This document shows positions 8,108-17,612 of a stretch of 60,531 nucleotides of DNA, one piece after another; position 1 is the first letter of the stretch; every line of letters starts with the position of its first letter. Location: positions 1 through 60,531 of the forward strand of contig CABXTT010000004.1 of the NCBI GenBank assembly GCA_902515155.1, in the 5' to 3' direction. Under the pieces are notes generated by a model. That model made no database searches. It saw nothing but the letters and a program-made list of their open reading frames with translations, and had not been told where the DNA came from. The DNA is from an uncultured SAR86 cluster bacterium. Its GTDB lineage: Bacteria; Pseudomonadota; Gammaproteobacteria; Magnimaribacterales; D2472. Position numbers and translations under genes: made by a program.

Positions 8108-9482
8108 AATCTGGGTAGCTGATGACGATAATGCTATAAGGGTTGTCCTTGAGGAGAGTCTTTCAAGCTCTGGGTTTGATATCACAACATTCTCTTCAGG
8201 TGATGACCTTGTGGAGAGACTAAAAACAGAACAGCCTGACTTAATTTTAACTGATGTTCAAATGCCTGGCATGCTTGGTTACGATTTACTCAAACATATT
8301 AATAATAATTTTGATCACATTCCTGTGATTATTATGACTGCCTTTACAGACATGCAAGCAGCTGTTGATTCCTATGGTGGTGGTGCTTTTGAATATATCC
8401 CAAAACCGTTCGACTTAGATGAGGCGACAGAGATTATAAATAGAGCGCTTGAAGAGAAACCAAAAACAAAAGGCCTCAAGAAAAAAGCTCAAACAGATAT
8501 AATTGGTGAAGCACCTTCAATGCAATTAGTATTTAGAGCTATTGGTAAACTTTCAAATACTAATGCAACGGTATTAGTGCAAGGCGAGTCAGGTTCTGGA
8601 AAAGAGTTAATAGCTAAGTCTCTTCATACTAATAGTCCTCGAAGCGATATGCCTTTTATTGCTTTAAATATGGCTGACATACCCAAAGAACTTGTTGAAT
8701 CTGAGCTGTTTGGACATGAGAAAGGCGCTTTTACTGGAGCTGTTGATAGAAGAATAGGTAGATTTGAGCAGGCTAATGGTGGAACATTGTTTCTTGATGA
8801 AATTGGCGATATGCCCCTTGAATCACAAACAAGACTATTAAGAGTCTTATCAAACAAAGAATTTTATAGAGTTGGTGGTGATAAGCCTATAAAGGTTGAT
8901 GTAAGAATTCTTGCGGCAACACATCAAAATCTTCATAATTTAGTTTCTCAAACTAAATTCAGGGAAGATCTTTTCTATAGGCTGAATGTAATAAAAATTG
9001 AAGTCCCATCTCTTCGCGATAGGAAGGAAGATATATTTTTATTAGCGAAGCATTTCTTAAAAATTCATTCAGATTCCCTTGGTGAAGAATTAAGAGTTTT
9101 AACTGATGAATCTCTAAATGCACTCCATAAATATAATTGGCCTGGAAATGTTAGACAATTAGAAAATATTTGTTATTGGCTTACTTTAATGAGTCCTACT
9201 CAAAATGTAAAAGTTCAAGATCTGCCTAGTGAAATAAAAGAATATGAAATTCTAGAACCCTCTTCTACATCTTCATCATGGGAAGAAAGCTTTACAAGTT
9301 GGATTAAAAATGCAGCAGTAAATGTTGACAAAGGCTTGTTAGATATCGCAAATTCAAAACTAGAAAAAATAATCATAAAGACAGCACTAGATCAGTCTAA
9401 CGGCAAAAAAAATGAGGCAGCCGTTTTGCTTGGGTTAGGAAGAAATACTTTAGCAAAGAAGATAAAAGAACTTGGGATTTAA
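8100..9482 (+). CDS. ntrC: Nitrogen regulation response regulator NtrC (sigma-54 activator)
   Basis: A 460-aa enhancer-binding protein in the standard order: receiver domain (phospho-acceptor Asp52 in ILTDVQMPG, Lys102 in PKPFD), AAA+ domain with Walker A GESGSGKE (162-169), the sigma-54 contact loop GAFTGA (209-214) and Walker B GGTLFLDE (about 227-234), and a C-terminal Fis-type helix-turn-helix ([20 protein letters not shown]). It activates sigma-54 promoters when phosphorylated by NtrB. The start is GTG at 8100, inside the last codons of ntrB. The obvious local target is the GSII promoter 2.1 kb upstream. Its stop overlaps the convergent rhodanese gene by 4 bp. Confidence 0.97.
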   Translation: MHKIWVADDDNAIRVVLEESLSSSGFDITTFSSGDDLVERLKTEQPDLILTDVQMPGMLGYDLLKHINNNFDHIPVIIMTAFTDMQAAVDSYGGGAFEYIPKPFDLDEATEIINRALEEKPKTKGLKKKAQTDIIGEAPSMQLVFRAIGKLSNTNATVLVQGESGSGKELIAKSLHTNSPRSDMPFIALNMADIPKELVESELFGHEKGAFTGAVDRRIGRFEQANGGTLFLDEIGDMPLESQTRLLRVLSNKEFYRVGGDKPIKVDVRILAATHQNLHNLVSQTKFREDLFYRLNVIKIEVPSLRDRKEDIFLLAKHFLKIHSDSLGEELRVLTDESLNALHKYNWPGNVRQLENICYWLTLMSPTQNVKVQDLPSEIKEYEILEPSSTSSSWEESFTSWIKNAAVNVDKGLLDIANSKLEKIIIKTALDQSNGKKNEAAVLLGLGRNTLAKKIKELGI

Positions 9483-9889
9483 ATTAAAGGTAAATTATCC
9501 ATCCTCCATTGTCCGATACCGCCTCTTAAAATGAGAATGTCATTAAACCCCTGCTTTTTTAGCAATTCTCCTGTATTACCAGACTGGCTTCCCATTTCAC
9601 AAACCAATATTAATGACTCTTGATCTTTCAACTTAATTTCATGAGACCTGCTTTCAATATCATTTGAAGGTATGTTTACAGAACCTGTTATGTGCCCTTT
9701 ACTAAAATCATTTGAAGGTCTTAAGTCTATGATCTTTGCCTTATCTTGATTTGATAGATTTATTAACTCTTGGGAGTTAATTTTTTTACCCCCTTTTGAT
9801 GCATTTGAAACAATTAGTAGAATGAAGACCAAAAATAGTGGTACAGAATAATAATAATGCTCGATCAGAAAAAAAATAAATTTATCCAT
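9479..9889 (-). CDS. Membrane-anchored rhodanese-domain protein (YibN-like)
   Basis: A 136-aa protein from ATG 9889: a single N-terminal hydrophobic helix (YYYSVPLFLVFILLIVS), then one rhodanese domain with AKIIDLRPSNDFSKGHITGS and the active-site cysteine in LVCEMGSQSGNTG, ending [14 protein letters not shown]. Rhodaneses carry sulfane sulfur on this cysteine. The organisation resembles E. coli YibN, which lies near a phosphoglycerate mutase gene; here gpmA is the divergent neighbour. An upstream start at 9928 would give a longer N-terminus that adds nothing recognisable. Confidence 0.85.
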   Translation of the reverse strand: MDKFIFFLIEHYYYSVPLFLVFILLIVSNASKGGKKINSQELINLSNQDKAKIIDLRPSNDFSKGHITGSVNIPSNDIESRSHEIKLKDQESLILVCEMGSQSGNTGELLKKQGFNDILILRGGIGQWRMDNLPLI

Positions 9890-9937
9890 GCGCACATTAT
9901 CTATTAAAATGATGTAAATGTGGTTCAAAATATAAAA

Positions 9938-10564
9938 ATGAAAAAAAGAAATCTGATTCTAGTAAGACATGGTCAAAGTGAATGGAATGCCAAAAATTTA
10001 TTTACTGGATGGAAAGATCCAGGCCTAACTGAAACAGGTTTAGAAGAGGCTAAAAATGCTGGTTTATTAATTGGATCTCAAGATATTTCATTTGATATTA
10101 TGTACACATCAGCCCTTTCTAGGGCTCAAAGAACTGGCCAAATAATCTTAGAGACTATCAATCAAAGAAATATTGTAATCATCAAAGATGAGGCTTTGAA
10201 TGAGAGAAATTATGGAAGTCTTGCCGGTTTAAATAAAGACGATGCAAGGAAAAAATGGGGAGAAGAACAAGTACATATCTGGAGAAGGTCTTTTGATATT
10301 CCACCTCCTGATGGTGAGAGTTTAAAAAATACAGCGGAAAGAGTTCTTCCCTATTTCAAAAAAGAAATTATGCCAAAAGTAATAAAAGGCTCGAATATTT
10401 TAATTGCCGCTCATGGCAATTCTCTAAGGGCTTTGATAATGGAGTTAGATAACATCTCATCAGAGGATATTGTGAAGCTTGAAATTCCTACCGGTGCTCC
10501 AATTCAATATGAATTTGATGAGCATAATAATATCTTAAATAAGAGTAATTTATATGAAGAGTAA
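9938..10564 (+). CDS. gpmA: 2,3-bisphosphoglycerate-dependent phosphoglycerate mutase
   Basis: A 208-aa cytoplasmic glycolytic enzyme interconverting 3- and 2-phosphoglycerate. The phospho-histidine motif VRHGQSEWN is at residues 9-17, followed by [27 protein letters not shown] and the second catalytic histidine in [12 protein letters not shown]. It lacks the roughly 40-residue extra length of the 250-aa E. coli enzyme and is closer to the short type I know from alphaproteobacteria. I chose ATG 9938 ([12 protein letters not shown]) over the GTG at 9920. The stop overlaps mutY by 11 bp. Confidence 0.93.
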   Translation: MKKRNLILVRHGQSEWNAKNLFTGWKDPGLTETGLEEAKNAGLLIGSQDISFDIMYTSALSRAQRTGQIILETINQRNIVIIKDEALNERNYGSLAGLNKDDARKKWGEEQVHIWRRSFDIPPPDGESLKNTAERVLPYFKKEIMPKVIKGSNILIAAHGNSLRALIMELDNISSEDIVKLEIPTGAPIQYEFDEHNNILNKSNLYEE

Positions 10565-11570
10565 TCAATCTTCTTTCTCATCAAATATAACAGCATGGTA
10601 TAAAAGTAATGGAAGAGAGGCTCTCCCATGGAGAAAAAATATAACACCTTATAGAGTGTGGATCTCTGAAATCATGTTACAGCAGACCCAAGTAAAGACT
10701 GTGATACCTTTTTTTAATATATTTATTAAAAAATACCCTAATTTAAAATCATTATCAAATGCCTCAGAAGAAAACATATTGGCACTATGGACTGGTCTTG
10801 GTTTTTACAGAAGGGCTAAAAATATATATAAAACAAAAGAATTAATTAAGAATGACTTTAATAATATATTTCCAAAAAAATTTGATGGAATAATATCCTT
10901 ACCAGGAATTGGGAAGTCTACTGCAGGAGCAATAATGTCCATTGCTTACAAGAAGCCATATCCAATTTTAGATGCTAATGTAAAAAGAGTTATATCAAGA
11001 TATAAAATGGTAGAAAATAATTCTTCAGCATCTTCAATAAAAGAATTGTGGAACATATCAAAAGATTTGACACCTAAAAATAACATCTTTGAATACACAC
11101 AGGGAATAATGGATCTTGGCGCAACTGTTTGTAATATTCATAGTGCTAAATGTGATCAGTGTCCGCTCAATTTATCTTGTAAGAGTGCATTTGATATTGC
11201 TGATCCAAGAAAACGAATTGATAAAAAGATAAAACCAAAAAAGAGGATACATTTTATTCTTGCCTATTCTCAAGATCATGTTTTATTGTTTAAAAAAAAC
11301 GAGAAGACATTCTGGGAAAGTTTATGGACTCCTCTTGAGATACAAGCAAAAAAAGATTCATGCCTTTTGAGAAAAAGGATTTTAAAGAACGAGACCATAA
11401 ACAAAAAACATAAGTTATCTCATATTGATCTTGATATAAGAGTAGATATTTCTGAATACGAGGACACTTTTAATCTAAAAACAAATTTAGAATATAGGTG
11501 GATAAATAAAGCTGATATAGATATGTTTGGAATGCCTAAGCCTATTAAGTCTATAATACAAACATTATGA
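10554..11570 (+). CDS. mutY: A/G-specific adenine DNA glycosylase
   Basis: A 338-aa base-excision repair enzyme that removes adenine mispaired with 8-oxoguanine. Catalytic Glu39 is in [12 protein letters not shown], the helix-hairpin-helix is [10 protein letters not shown] (about 116-125), and catalytic Asp140 is in [10 protein letters not shown]. Four cysteines (about 193, 200, 203, 209; CX6CX2CX5C) hold the [4Fe-4S] cluster. The C-terminal part is the NUDIX-like 8-oxoG recognition domain. It is followed by yggX with a 4-bp overlap, the conserved mutY-yggX pair. Confidence 0.96.
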   Translation: MKSNQSSFSSNITAWYKSNGREALPWRKNITPYRVWISEIMLQQTQVKTVIPFFNIFIKKYPNLKSLSNASEENILALWTGLGFYRRAKNIYKTKELIKNDFNNIFPKKFDGIISLPGIGKSTAGAIMSIAYKKPYPILDANVKRVISRYKMVENNSSASSIKELWNISKDLTPKNNIFEYTQGIMDLGATVCNIHSAKCDQCPLNLSCKSAFDIADPRKRIDKKIKPKKRIHFILAYSQDHVLLFKKNEKTFWESLWTPLEIQAKKDSCLLRKRILKNETINKKHKLSHIDLDIRVDISEYEDTFNLKTNLEYRWINKADIDMFGMPKPIKSIIQTL

Positions 11571-11836
11571 GTAAAAAAGTCTTCTGTAAAAAATTTCAAA
11601 AAGAAATGCCAGCTCTAAGTATGCCCCCAATGCCAGGGCCAAAAGGTCAAGAAGTTTTAGAAAATGTCTCGCAAGAAGCATGGGAATTATGGAAATCTCA
11701 TCAAACCACTCTAATAAATGAAAAACATCTAGATATGTCTGATCCAGAAAATAGGCTTTGGTTAATAGATCAGATGGATAAGTTTTTTTGTAATGAAGAT
11801 TATGAAAAAGCATCTGGTTTTAAAGCACTAGATTAA
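11567..11836 (+). CDS. yggX: Fe(2+)-trafficking / oxidative-damage protection protein YggX
   Basis: An 89-aa small protein of exact family length. It begins KVFCKKFQKEMPALSMPPMPG, trimmed here to the key pattern: the conserved cysteine near residue 7 and the PMPGPKGQ block, followed by WELWKSHQTTLINEKHLD and the C-terminal FFCNEDYEKASG region. YggX protects Fe-S proteins against oxidation. ATG 11567 overlaps the mutY stop by 4 bp, so the two repair/protection proteins are coupled. Confidence 0.95.
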   Translation: MSKKVFCKKFQKEMPALSMPPMPGPKGQEVLENVSQEAWELWKSHQTTLINEKHLDMSDPENRLWLIDQMDKFFCNEDYEKASGFKALD

Positions 11837-11988
11837 ATGTTTTATGCCTACTTTTCACTCCCTATTTTTTAAAATAATCGAGTAAATTTCCAATAAAAAT
11901 TTATTTAATTCATTAAGAAATAATCGATGGACAGTTATATTCACAGAGTTTATATTGTAGATATTCTTGATAACTAAAATGGGTGGCT

Positions 11989-14586
11989 ATGAAATCTTCT
12001 AAATTTCCAACTGATGCAGAGGTTGTAATTGTTGGAGTTGGTGGCATTGTTGGATCAATGCTCGCATACTGGCTCACAGAATTAGGCCAAAAAAATATAG
12101 TGGGTTTGGAAAAATCTACCATAATTCCATCAGATATAGCATCCACAGCTCATGCTTCAGATTTTGTATACAATACAACGCATGACAAGCTGGGTTGTTG
12201 GGCTACAAATTTTAGTAGAAAATTTTACGAAGATAACGGCTTCTTTTTAAAAAAAGGTGGTTTAGAAATTTGCAGAATCGATGATGATGCTAGATGGGAA
12301 GAACTTAAAAGAAAAGTTGAATCAGGAAAAGCTTTCGGAACTAACGTTAGATTAATTTCTGCATCTGAGGCTAAAGAAAAATTTCCACTTTTAGATGAAG
12401 ACTCTATTCGAGGTGCTATGTGGGATCCAGATGCTGGTTTAGTTACTCCGCGTTCACAAGATGTAGTTAATTTTGCAGTTGAATATGCTAAAGAAAAAGG
12501 CGCGTTATCCACATATACCGACACGCCAGCTGAAGGATTCGAAATGGAGAATGGTCATATTACTGGCGTTAAGACTGATAAAGGAACCATTAAAACTAAA
12601 AAAGTTGTAATCGCATCAGGAATATGGGGCCCATTGATGGGAGAAATGGCAGGTGTTCCTATTCCACTAATGCCAGTTGAGCATCCTTTATTATTTTTTG
12701 GGCCTTTGCCTGAAATACAAGGAACAGAAGAATTGTTGGTATATCCTTTACTTCGTGATCAAGGTAATTCTGCTTATGTTAGAGATACCGGTAGACTTCA
12801 CGGAGGAATGCTTGAATGGGGATATTATGAAGATAAAGAGCCTCGTTTAGTAGACCCAGAAGATATTGGCAATCCTACGAAAACAATGACATCTGATTCA
12901 ATGAGATACTTAAGTCTTGAAGAAATTGCAGAGCCACTAGAAAAGGCATTTGAAACAACACCTATTCTTGCTGAACTAGGCTGGGATGAGAAGAGTTCAT
13001 TTAATGGTCTTTTATCTGTCACCCCTGATGCTGGTTCTTTAATCGGTGAAAGTCCTGAAGTTAGAGGTTTTTGGTTGTGCGAAGCGGTGTGGGTTAAGGA
13101 TGGTCCTGGATGTGCAAGATTATGTGCTGAAGCGATGATTAATGGTAAAACCCAAGTTGATATGCATTCATTCAATATCGACAGATTTTACCCTGCACAA
13201 AAAGAAAAAGATTTTGTAAAAACACGATCCTTTGAAAATGCTCAAACTATATACACCCCTGCTGTTCATCCAAGAGAACCGTATATTAGTAATAGAGAGT
13301 TATATGTCAGTCCTTTTTTTGAAAGAGAAAAAGAGCTTGGCGGTTATTTTGATAATGAAGTTGCTGGCTGGGAACGCTCTTTAGCTTACGAAAGCAATCG
13401 TGAAAAACTTGGCACTTATTTAAAAGATATTCCGGTAAGAGAAAATGAATGGGACCATCGACATGTTCCATATGAAGTAGCAAATGCAGAACATCTTGCA
13501 ATGAGTGATTCAGTAGGAATGATTAATTTATCTCACTTCCCAATCATGGATATTGAAGGCCCAGATGCAGAGCAAATGATGGAATATCTATCTGTAGCTA
13601 AGGTTGGAGGAAATACTCCAGAAGGTCGGGTGATTTATACTAATTTTTTAGATGAAGATGGAGGAGTTCATGCAGATCTTACAATCTCTCGTTTAGGTAA
13701 GGAACGTTATCGAGTTGTTACTGGAGGTGCTGATGGCAACCGTGATTGGGTAACACTGAGAAATCATCGAGATGATATGGGTCTCAATGCAGACATAAAT
13801 ATTAGAACTCATGATATCGCTACTCTTGGATTATGGGGTCCTGAAGCAAAAAAAGCTTTAGGTAACTTTATTGATCCTAATGAAATTAGTATTGAGAATT
13901 TTCCTTTTGTAACAGCAAAAAATCTAACACTTAATTTATCTGGTGGAAAGAAAATTGATGTTTGGGCGGCACGTATTTCTTATGTTGGCGAGAGTGGATG
14001 GGAAATTTATTTAAACAATGATAAAGAAGATGGTTTAGCACTTTATGATTCTCTTCTTGAGGTTGGAGTTGTTCCAGTTGGTATAGAGACATATGCTAAT
14101 AGTAGGCGCCTAGAAAAAAGCTTTCGATTACAGGGTGCTGAATTGGAGACTGATTATAATTCTTGTGAATCAGCAATCCAAAGAGGGTTAGTAAAAGAAG
14201 CAGATTTTCACGGTAAGGCAGCACATCTTTCTCACAGAGAAGAAGATCCATGTGCAATCCTATGTACAATGACGTTAGATGATCTAAATGTATCTGGAAA
14301 AGGTTCGAGATACCCTGTTGGTATATCGCCAATTATTGATCCTGCAACTGGGGAAGTCCCTATAGACACCAAGGGTAGAAGGTCCTACACCACTGCTATG
14401 TCGTATTGTCCATCAATAAAAAAACATGTTGTTATGGGTTATTTACCTAAGAATATAGCCATACCAGGAAAGCAGCTATTGATTTCATACTTTAATGAAG
14501 ATGGGGATGGACTATATCCTATGACTGTTAAAATAGTTGGTAAAGGTTCTTTATATGACCCTTCAAACGAAAGGGTTCGTTCTTAA
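11989..14586 (+). CDS. Dimethylglycine/sarcosine dehydrogenase-type FAD oxidoreductase with GcvT domain
   Basis: An 865-aa two-part enzyme. The N-terminal half is a DAO-type FAD domain with the dinucleotide site VVIVGVGGIVGS (residues 12-23) and a histidine near 55 (ASTAHASDF) at the place where DMGDH links FAD covalently. The middle FAO_M segment is followed by a C-terminal aminomethyltransferase (GcvT) domain (from about residue 420) that binds tetrahydrofolate. The family demethylates dimethylglycine or sarcosine and passes the one-carbon unit to folate; the substrate here is inferred. The start is ATG 11989 or GTG 11983; GGGTGG just upstream suits ATG 11989. It stands alone, with about 150 bp upstream and no riboswitch that I can recognise. 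Confidence 0.9.
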   Translation: MKSSKFPTDAEVVIVGVGGIVGSMLAYWLTELGQKNIVGLEKSTIIPSDIASTAHASDFVYNTTHDKLGCWATNFSRKFYEDNGFFLKKGGLEICRIDDDARWEELKRKVESGKAFGTNVRLISASEAKEKFPLLDEDSIRGAMWDPDAGLVTPRSQDVVNFAVEYAKEKGALSTYTDTPAEGFEMENGHITGVKTDKGTIKTKKVVIASGIWGPLMGEMAGVPIPLMPVEHPLLFFGPLPEIQGTEELLVYPLLRDQGNSAYVRDTGRLHGGMLEWGYYEDKEPRLVDPEDIGNPTKTMTSDSMRYLSLEEIAEPLEKAFETTPILAELGWDEKSSFNGLLSVTPDAGSLIGESPEVRGFWLCEAVWVKDGPGCARLCAEAMINGKTQVDMHSFNIDRFYPAQKEKDFVKTRSFENAQTIYTPAVHPREPYISNRELYVSPFFEREKELGGYFDNEVAGWERSLAYESNREKLGTYLKDIPVRENEWDHRHVPYEVANAEHLAMSDSVGMINLSHFPIMDIEGPDAEQMMEYLSVAKVGGNTPEGRVIYTNFLDEDGGVHADLTISRLGKERYRVVTGGADGNRDWVTLRNHRDDMGLNADINIRTHDIATLGLWGPEAKKALGNFIDPNEISIENFPFVTAKNLTLNLSGGKKIDVWAARISYVGESGWEIYLNNDKEDGLALYDSLLEVGVVPVGIETYANSRRLEKSFRLQGAELETDYNSCESAIQRGLVKEADFHGKAAHLSHREEDPCAILCTMTLDDLNVSGKGSRYPVGISPIIDPATGEVPIDTKGRRSYTTAMSYCPSIKKHVVMGYLPKNIAIPGKQLLISYFNEDGDGLYPMTVKIVGKGSLYDPSNERVRS

Positions 14587-14608
14587 TTAATTACAGTTAT
14601 TAATCTTA

Positions 14609-14637
14609 ATGACATTGGCAAGAATCTTTTCTATAAT
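14609..14637 (+). promoter_or_regulatory. Sigma-70-type promoter of tRNA-Phe
   Basis: ATGACA (14609-14614) and a perfect TATAAT (14632-14637) are separated by exactly 17 bp, 15 bp upstream of the tRNA. This is one of the cleanest housekeeping promoters in the window. Confidence 0.75.
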
Positions 14638-14652
14638 CCAACTTCAATTACA

Positions 14653-14728
14653 GGCCTGATAGCTCAGTCGGTAGAGCAAAGGATTGAAAATCCTTGTGTC
14701 GGTGGTTCGATTCCACCTCAGGCCACCA
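14653..14728 (+). tRNA. tRNA-Phe (anticodon GAA)
   Basis: A 76-nt cloverleaf with an encoded CCA end: acceptor GGCCTGA/TCAGGCC, D arm GCTC/GAGC, anticodon stem AAGGA/TCCTT around loop TTGAAAA (anticodon GAA), a 5-nt variable loop, and T arm GGTGG/CCACC with loop TTCGATT. All stems pair. It is a single tRNA gene followed by a T-rich stretch (14737-14756) that may help termination. No integrase or attachment-site repeat is seen next to it. Confidence 0.98.
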
Positions 14729-14794
14729 TTTAATAAAATCTTTTTCTTTTTTCTTTTTGGCATATAGAATAAGGTATAAACTTAAACCAAAAAT

Positions 14795-15277
14795 ATGGCA
14801 TCTTTTGATATTAAATCTGAAATCAATACACATGAATTAACCAATGCTGTTGATCAAGCAAATAGAGTTTTGAAATCTAGATTCGATTTTAAAGGAACAG
14901 GTGCAGAATTTACTCTTACAGATAATCAAATTTTACTTTTTACTAAAGAAGACTTTCAAATTAAACAAATGGAGCCAGTGCTTCATGAGTCTTTATCAAA
15001 AAGAGGTATAGACTTAAAGACTCTAAAACCTGGGGCATTAGAAGTATCTAATGGGTCTGCTCGTCAAGAAATAAATCTGCAAGAAGGAATTGATAGAGAG
15101 TTAGGTAAAAAAATTACTACTCTAGTAAAACAGTCTAAAGTAAAAGTTCAAGCTTCAATTCAAGGCGAAAGTATTCGTATTAACGGAAAGAAGAGAGATG
15201 ATCTTCAACAGATCATGCAAATAATTAAAGATCAAAAATATGATCTTCCTCTCCAATTTAATAATTTTAGGGACTAA
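14795..15277 (+). CDS. yajQ: YajQ family nucleotide-binding protein
   Basis: A 160-aa cytoplasmic protein of the exact family length. It opens with MASFDIKSEINTHELTNAVD and contains LKSRFDFKGTGAEF and KVQASIQGESIRINGKKRDD, all YajQ hallmarks (two RNA-binding-like folds). Some homologues bind cyclic di-GMP and act with a transcription factor; no cyclic di-GMP enzyme is nearby, so the role here is open. It follows the tRNA and has its own weak upstream TATAAA. Confidence 0.95.
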   Translation: MASFDIKSEINTHELTNAVDQANRVLKSRFDFKGTGAEFTLTDNQILLFTKEDFQIKQMEPVLHESLSKRGIDLKTLKPGALEVSNGSARQEINLQEGIDRELGKKITTLVKQSKVKVQASIQGESIRINGKKRDDLQQIMQIIKDQKYDLPLQFNNFRD

Positions 15278-15284
15278 ATAAATA

Positions 15285-16265
15285 ATGATATCTCAGCATC
15301 AAAAACCATTAATGTCCGGATTTGGGGCAAAAACAGAACCTTCTGAAATTCTAGAAAATATAAACCTTGCTGATAAAACTGTAATTATTACCGGAGGTTA
15401 TTCTGGTATAGGGCTTGAAACAACAAAAGCCATTAAGGCAAATGGAGCTAGAGTCCTTATTCCTGCAAAAAGGTTAGATGTTGCTACCAAAGAATTATCA
15501 GGCATCATTCCAAGAGAAGATATTTTTGAGATGGATTTAGCAGATCTGAGCTCAGTAAAAAGCTTTACAGATTCGTTTAATAGTGCAAACAATACGCTTG
15601 ATATCTTAATTAATAATGCTGGGATAATGGCATGCCCTGAAACTAGAGTTTATAAAAATTGGGAAAGTCAGTTTGCTGTAAATCAAATTGGTCATTTTGT
15701 ACTTACTAAAGAATTAATGAATTCGATGAAAAATGCAAAGAAATCTCGATTAGTTAGTTTGTCATCATCAGCACATCAAATTTCTGCAATAAGATGGGAT
15801 GATGTACATTTTAATAATGCTCCTTATGAAAAATGGGCTGCATACGGTCAATCTAAAACAGCATCCTCTTTATTAGCTATTGAATTTGATAGTCAGATGA
15901 AAGAATTTGGAGGAAGAGGTTTTTCTGTGCATCCTGGTGGTATTCTTACTCCATTGCAACGACATTTAGCAAATGAAGAAATGGTTGCTCTAGGTTGGAA
16001 AAAAGAAGATGGAACTTTATCAGATATGGCAGCTAAATTTTTTAAATCACCCTCTCAAGGCTCTTCAACAACATTATGGTGTGCAACTAGCTCAATGCTT
16101 GAAAATATGGGTGGTGTTTTTTGTGAAAATTGTGATGTCGCTGAAAGAAAAGTGAATCTTGATGAATCAATGACTAGATTTTTTGGAGTTGCTGATTGGG
16201 CAGTCGACTCTGATGACGCTAGAAAGCTATGGGTTGAAACTGAAAAAATGATTAAAAATAACTAA
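15285..16265 (+). CDS. Short-chain dehydrogenase/reductase (retinol dehydrogenase-like)
   Basis: A 326-aa NAD(P)-dependent oxidoreductase. Cofactor site TVIITGGYSGIGLE (residues about 30-43), the NNAG motif (ILINNAGIMACPET), catalytic serine in SRLVSLSSSAHQ and the YGQSK tyrosine-lysine pair are in order. Length and the WDDVHFNNAPYEKWAAYGQS block resemble the retinol dehydrogenase/WWOX branch of the SDR family; the substrate cannot be read. It begins 7 bp after yajQ. Confidence 0.9.
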   Translation: MISQHQKPLMSGFGAKTEPSEILENINLADKTVIITGGYSGIGLETTKAIKANGARVLIPAKRLDVATKELSGIIPREDIFEMDLADLSSVKSFTDSFNSANNTLDILINNAGIMACPETRVYKNWESQFAVNQIGHFVLTKELMNSMKNAKKSRLVSLSSSAHQISAIRWDDVHFNNAPYEKWAAYGQSKTASSLLAIEFDSQMKEFGGRGFSVHPGGILTPLQRHLANEEMVALGWKKEDGTLSDMAAKFFKSPSQGSSTTLWCATSSMLENMGGVFCENCDVAERKVNLDESMTRFFGVADWAVDSDDARKLWVETEKMIKNN

Positions 16266-16344
16266 TCAACCAAAATACCTTATATATCTATTCAACTCCT
16301 AATTCTGATTTTAACTAGCTAATAATTAATGGCATAATTTACAT

Positions 16345-17604
16345 ATGAATTTCTTTCAAAATATGATTTCTTCTATTACGAAGCGAGCTCAAAAGTTTAA
16401 TACTTTTGGATCGAAGACCTTTGGAACCCTGCATAAAGATATAAATAAAGCTACAGAGTTAGTAATGTCAACTTCAGGAGAAGTTTCAACTCTCGTTTAT
16501 GCTGATCATTTGCTAAATTTAATAGAAGATCTATCAAATGAGAAACTCGAAAAATTCTTAATATTCCTATCAAAAAATTACGATATTGATACTAACAATC
16601 TTATTAAAAATGTAGAAATTTATTCATTGGATAAAAATGAGAGGAATTTAAAAAATATCAGCGAGACCTCAGAGCCTAAATGGATTGAATTGTTTAGACG
16701 ACTGAATGCTTCATCAAATGGAACCTCAAAACTTGTTACACTTAGAGAGCGAATAAGATCACTTAATAATCCTGAATTAAAACCTTTTGATGCTGGGCTT
16801 TTGAGGTTATTTAAATACTGGTTTAACCCTTCTTTCTTAGTTCTAGAAAAAATAGATTGGACAACACCTGCAAATATACTAGAAAAAATTATTGCCTATG
16901 AGGCTGTTCATGAAATAAATTCCTGGGACGATCTAAGAGCAAGATTAGCTCCAAATGATCGACAATGTTTTGCTTTCTTTCATCCTTTAATCCCAGATGA
17001 TCCATTAATTTTCGTAGAAGTTGCTTTATGTGAAGAGGTTCCGGAGTCGATAGAAAGTATTATAAAAATAGAAAGAAATGAAATAAATGCTGAAAATGCA
17101 AATGTAGGTATATTCTATTCAATCTCAAATTGTCAAAATGGCTTACTAGGTATATCTTTTGGGAATTTCCTTATTAAAAGAGTTGCAAAAAAATTAAAGC
17201 AAGAGCTTCCAGACTTAAACCAATTTCTTACTTTGTCTCCGATTCCTGGCCTTATGACATGGCTTGAAAAAAATGCACCTCTTACTCATGAACAATGTAT
17301 AGATGGCTCATGTACAGATGAAGATTTTTTAAAACAAGCTGTAACTTATTTGACAGAGTCAACAAGAGAAGATGGTCTTCCGAATGATCCAGTTGGAAGA
17401 TTTCATCTTGGTAATGGAGCAATACTAGACAGAATAAATTTAAATGCAGATAAATCAACAAAAGGAATGATGCAGTCTAATGGTTTAATGGCAAACTATT
17501 TATATGATTTAGAGGTTGTGGAAGAGAACCATGAATTGTTTTTCAAAACAAAAAGTGTACAAATTTCCAAAGATATAAAGTCTTTAAAAAATAGACTATC
17601 TTAA
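16345..17604 (+). CDS. mlyCD: Malonyl-CoA decarboxylase
   Basis: A 419-aa enzyme converting malonyl-CoA to acetyl-CoA and CO2. The helical N-terminal domain (to about residue 120) precedes the GNAT-like catalytic domain, with LNNPELKPFDAGLLRLFKYW, FNPSFLVLEKIDWTTPA, FAFFHPLIPDDPLIFVEVAL and, near the C-terminus, the catalytic histidine in DPVGRFHLGNGA. The serine in FYSISNCQNGL fits the partner catalytic residue. There is no malonyl-CoA synthetase or transporter beside it, unlike mat operons of rhizobia, so it may serve to drain malonyl-CoA or process malonate activated elsewhere. A prolyl iminopeptidase follows after 8 bp. Confidence 0.92.
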   Translation: MNFFQNMISSITKRAQKFNTFGSKTFGTLHKDINKATELVMSTSGEVSTLVYADHLLNLIEDLSNEKLEKFLIFLSKNYDIDTNNLIKNVEIYSLDKNERNLKNISETSEPKWIELFRRLNASSNGTSKLVTLRERIRSLNNPELKPFDAGLLRLFKYWFNPSFLVLEKIDWTTPANILEKIIAYEAVHEINSWDDLRARLAPNDRQCFAFFHPLIPDDPLIFVEVALCEEVPESIESIIKIERNEINAENANVGIFYSISNCQNGLLGISFGNFLIKRVAKKLKQELPDLNQFLTLSPIPGLMTWLEKNAPLTHEQCIDGSCTDEDFLKQAVTYLTESTREDGLPNDPVGRFHLGNGAILDRINLNADKSTKGMMQSNGLMANYLYDLEVVEENHELFFKTKSVQISKDIKSLKNRLS

Positions 17605-17612
17605 TATAGATA

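Noticed and set aside
11837..11988. Possible glycine riboswitch before the dimethylglycine dehydrogenase-type gene
   Set aside because: I looked for the paired glycine-aptamer landmarks and saw only AT-rich sequence without suitable stems.
12825..13175. 116-codon antisense ORF inside the dimethylglycine dehydrogenase-type gene
   Set aside because: It is fully inside a well-supported gene, has no family features and reads like a shadow of its codon pattern.
14653..14728. tRNA-Phe as an integration site for a mobile element
   Set aside because: No integrase, no direct repeat of the tRNA 3' end nearby and only housekeeping genes around it.
14648..14833. Minus-strand ORF across tRNA-Phe and the start of yajQ
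   Set aside because: Translation of the tRNA complement; such ORFs are a classical annotation artefact.
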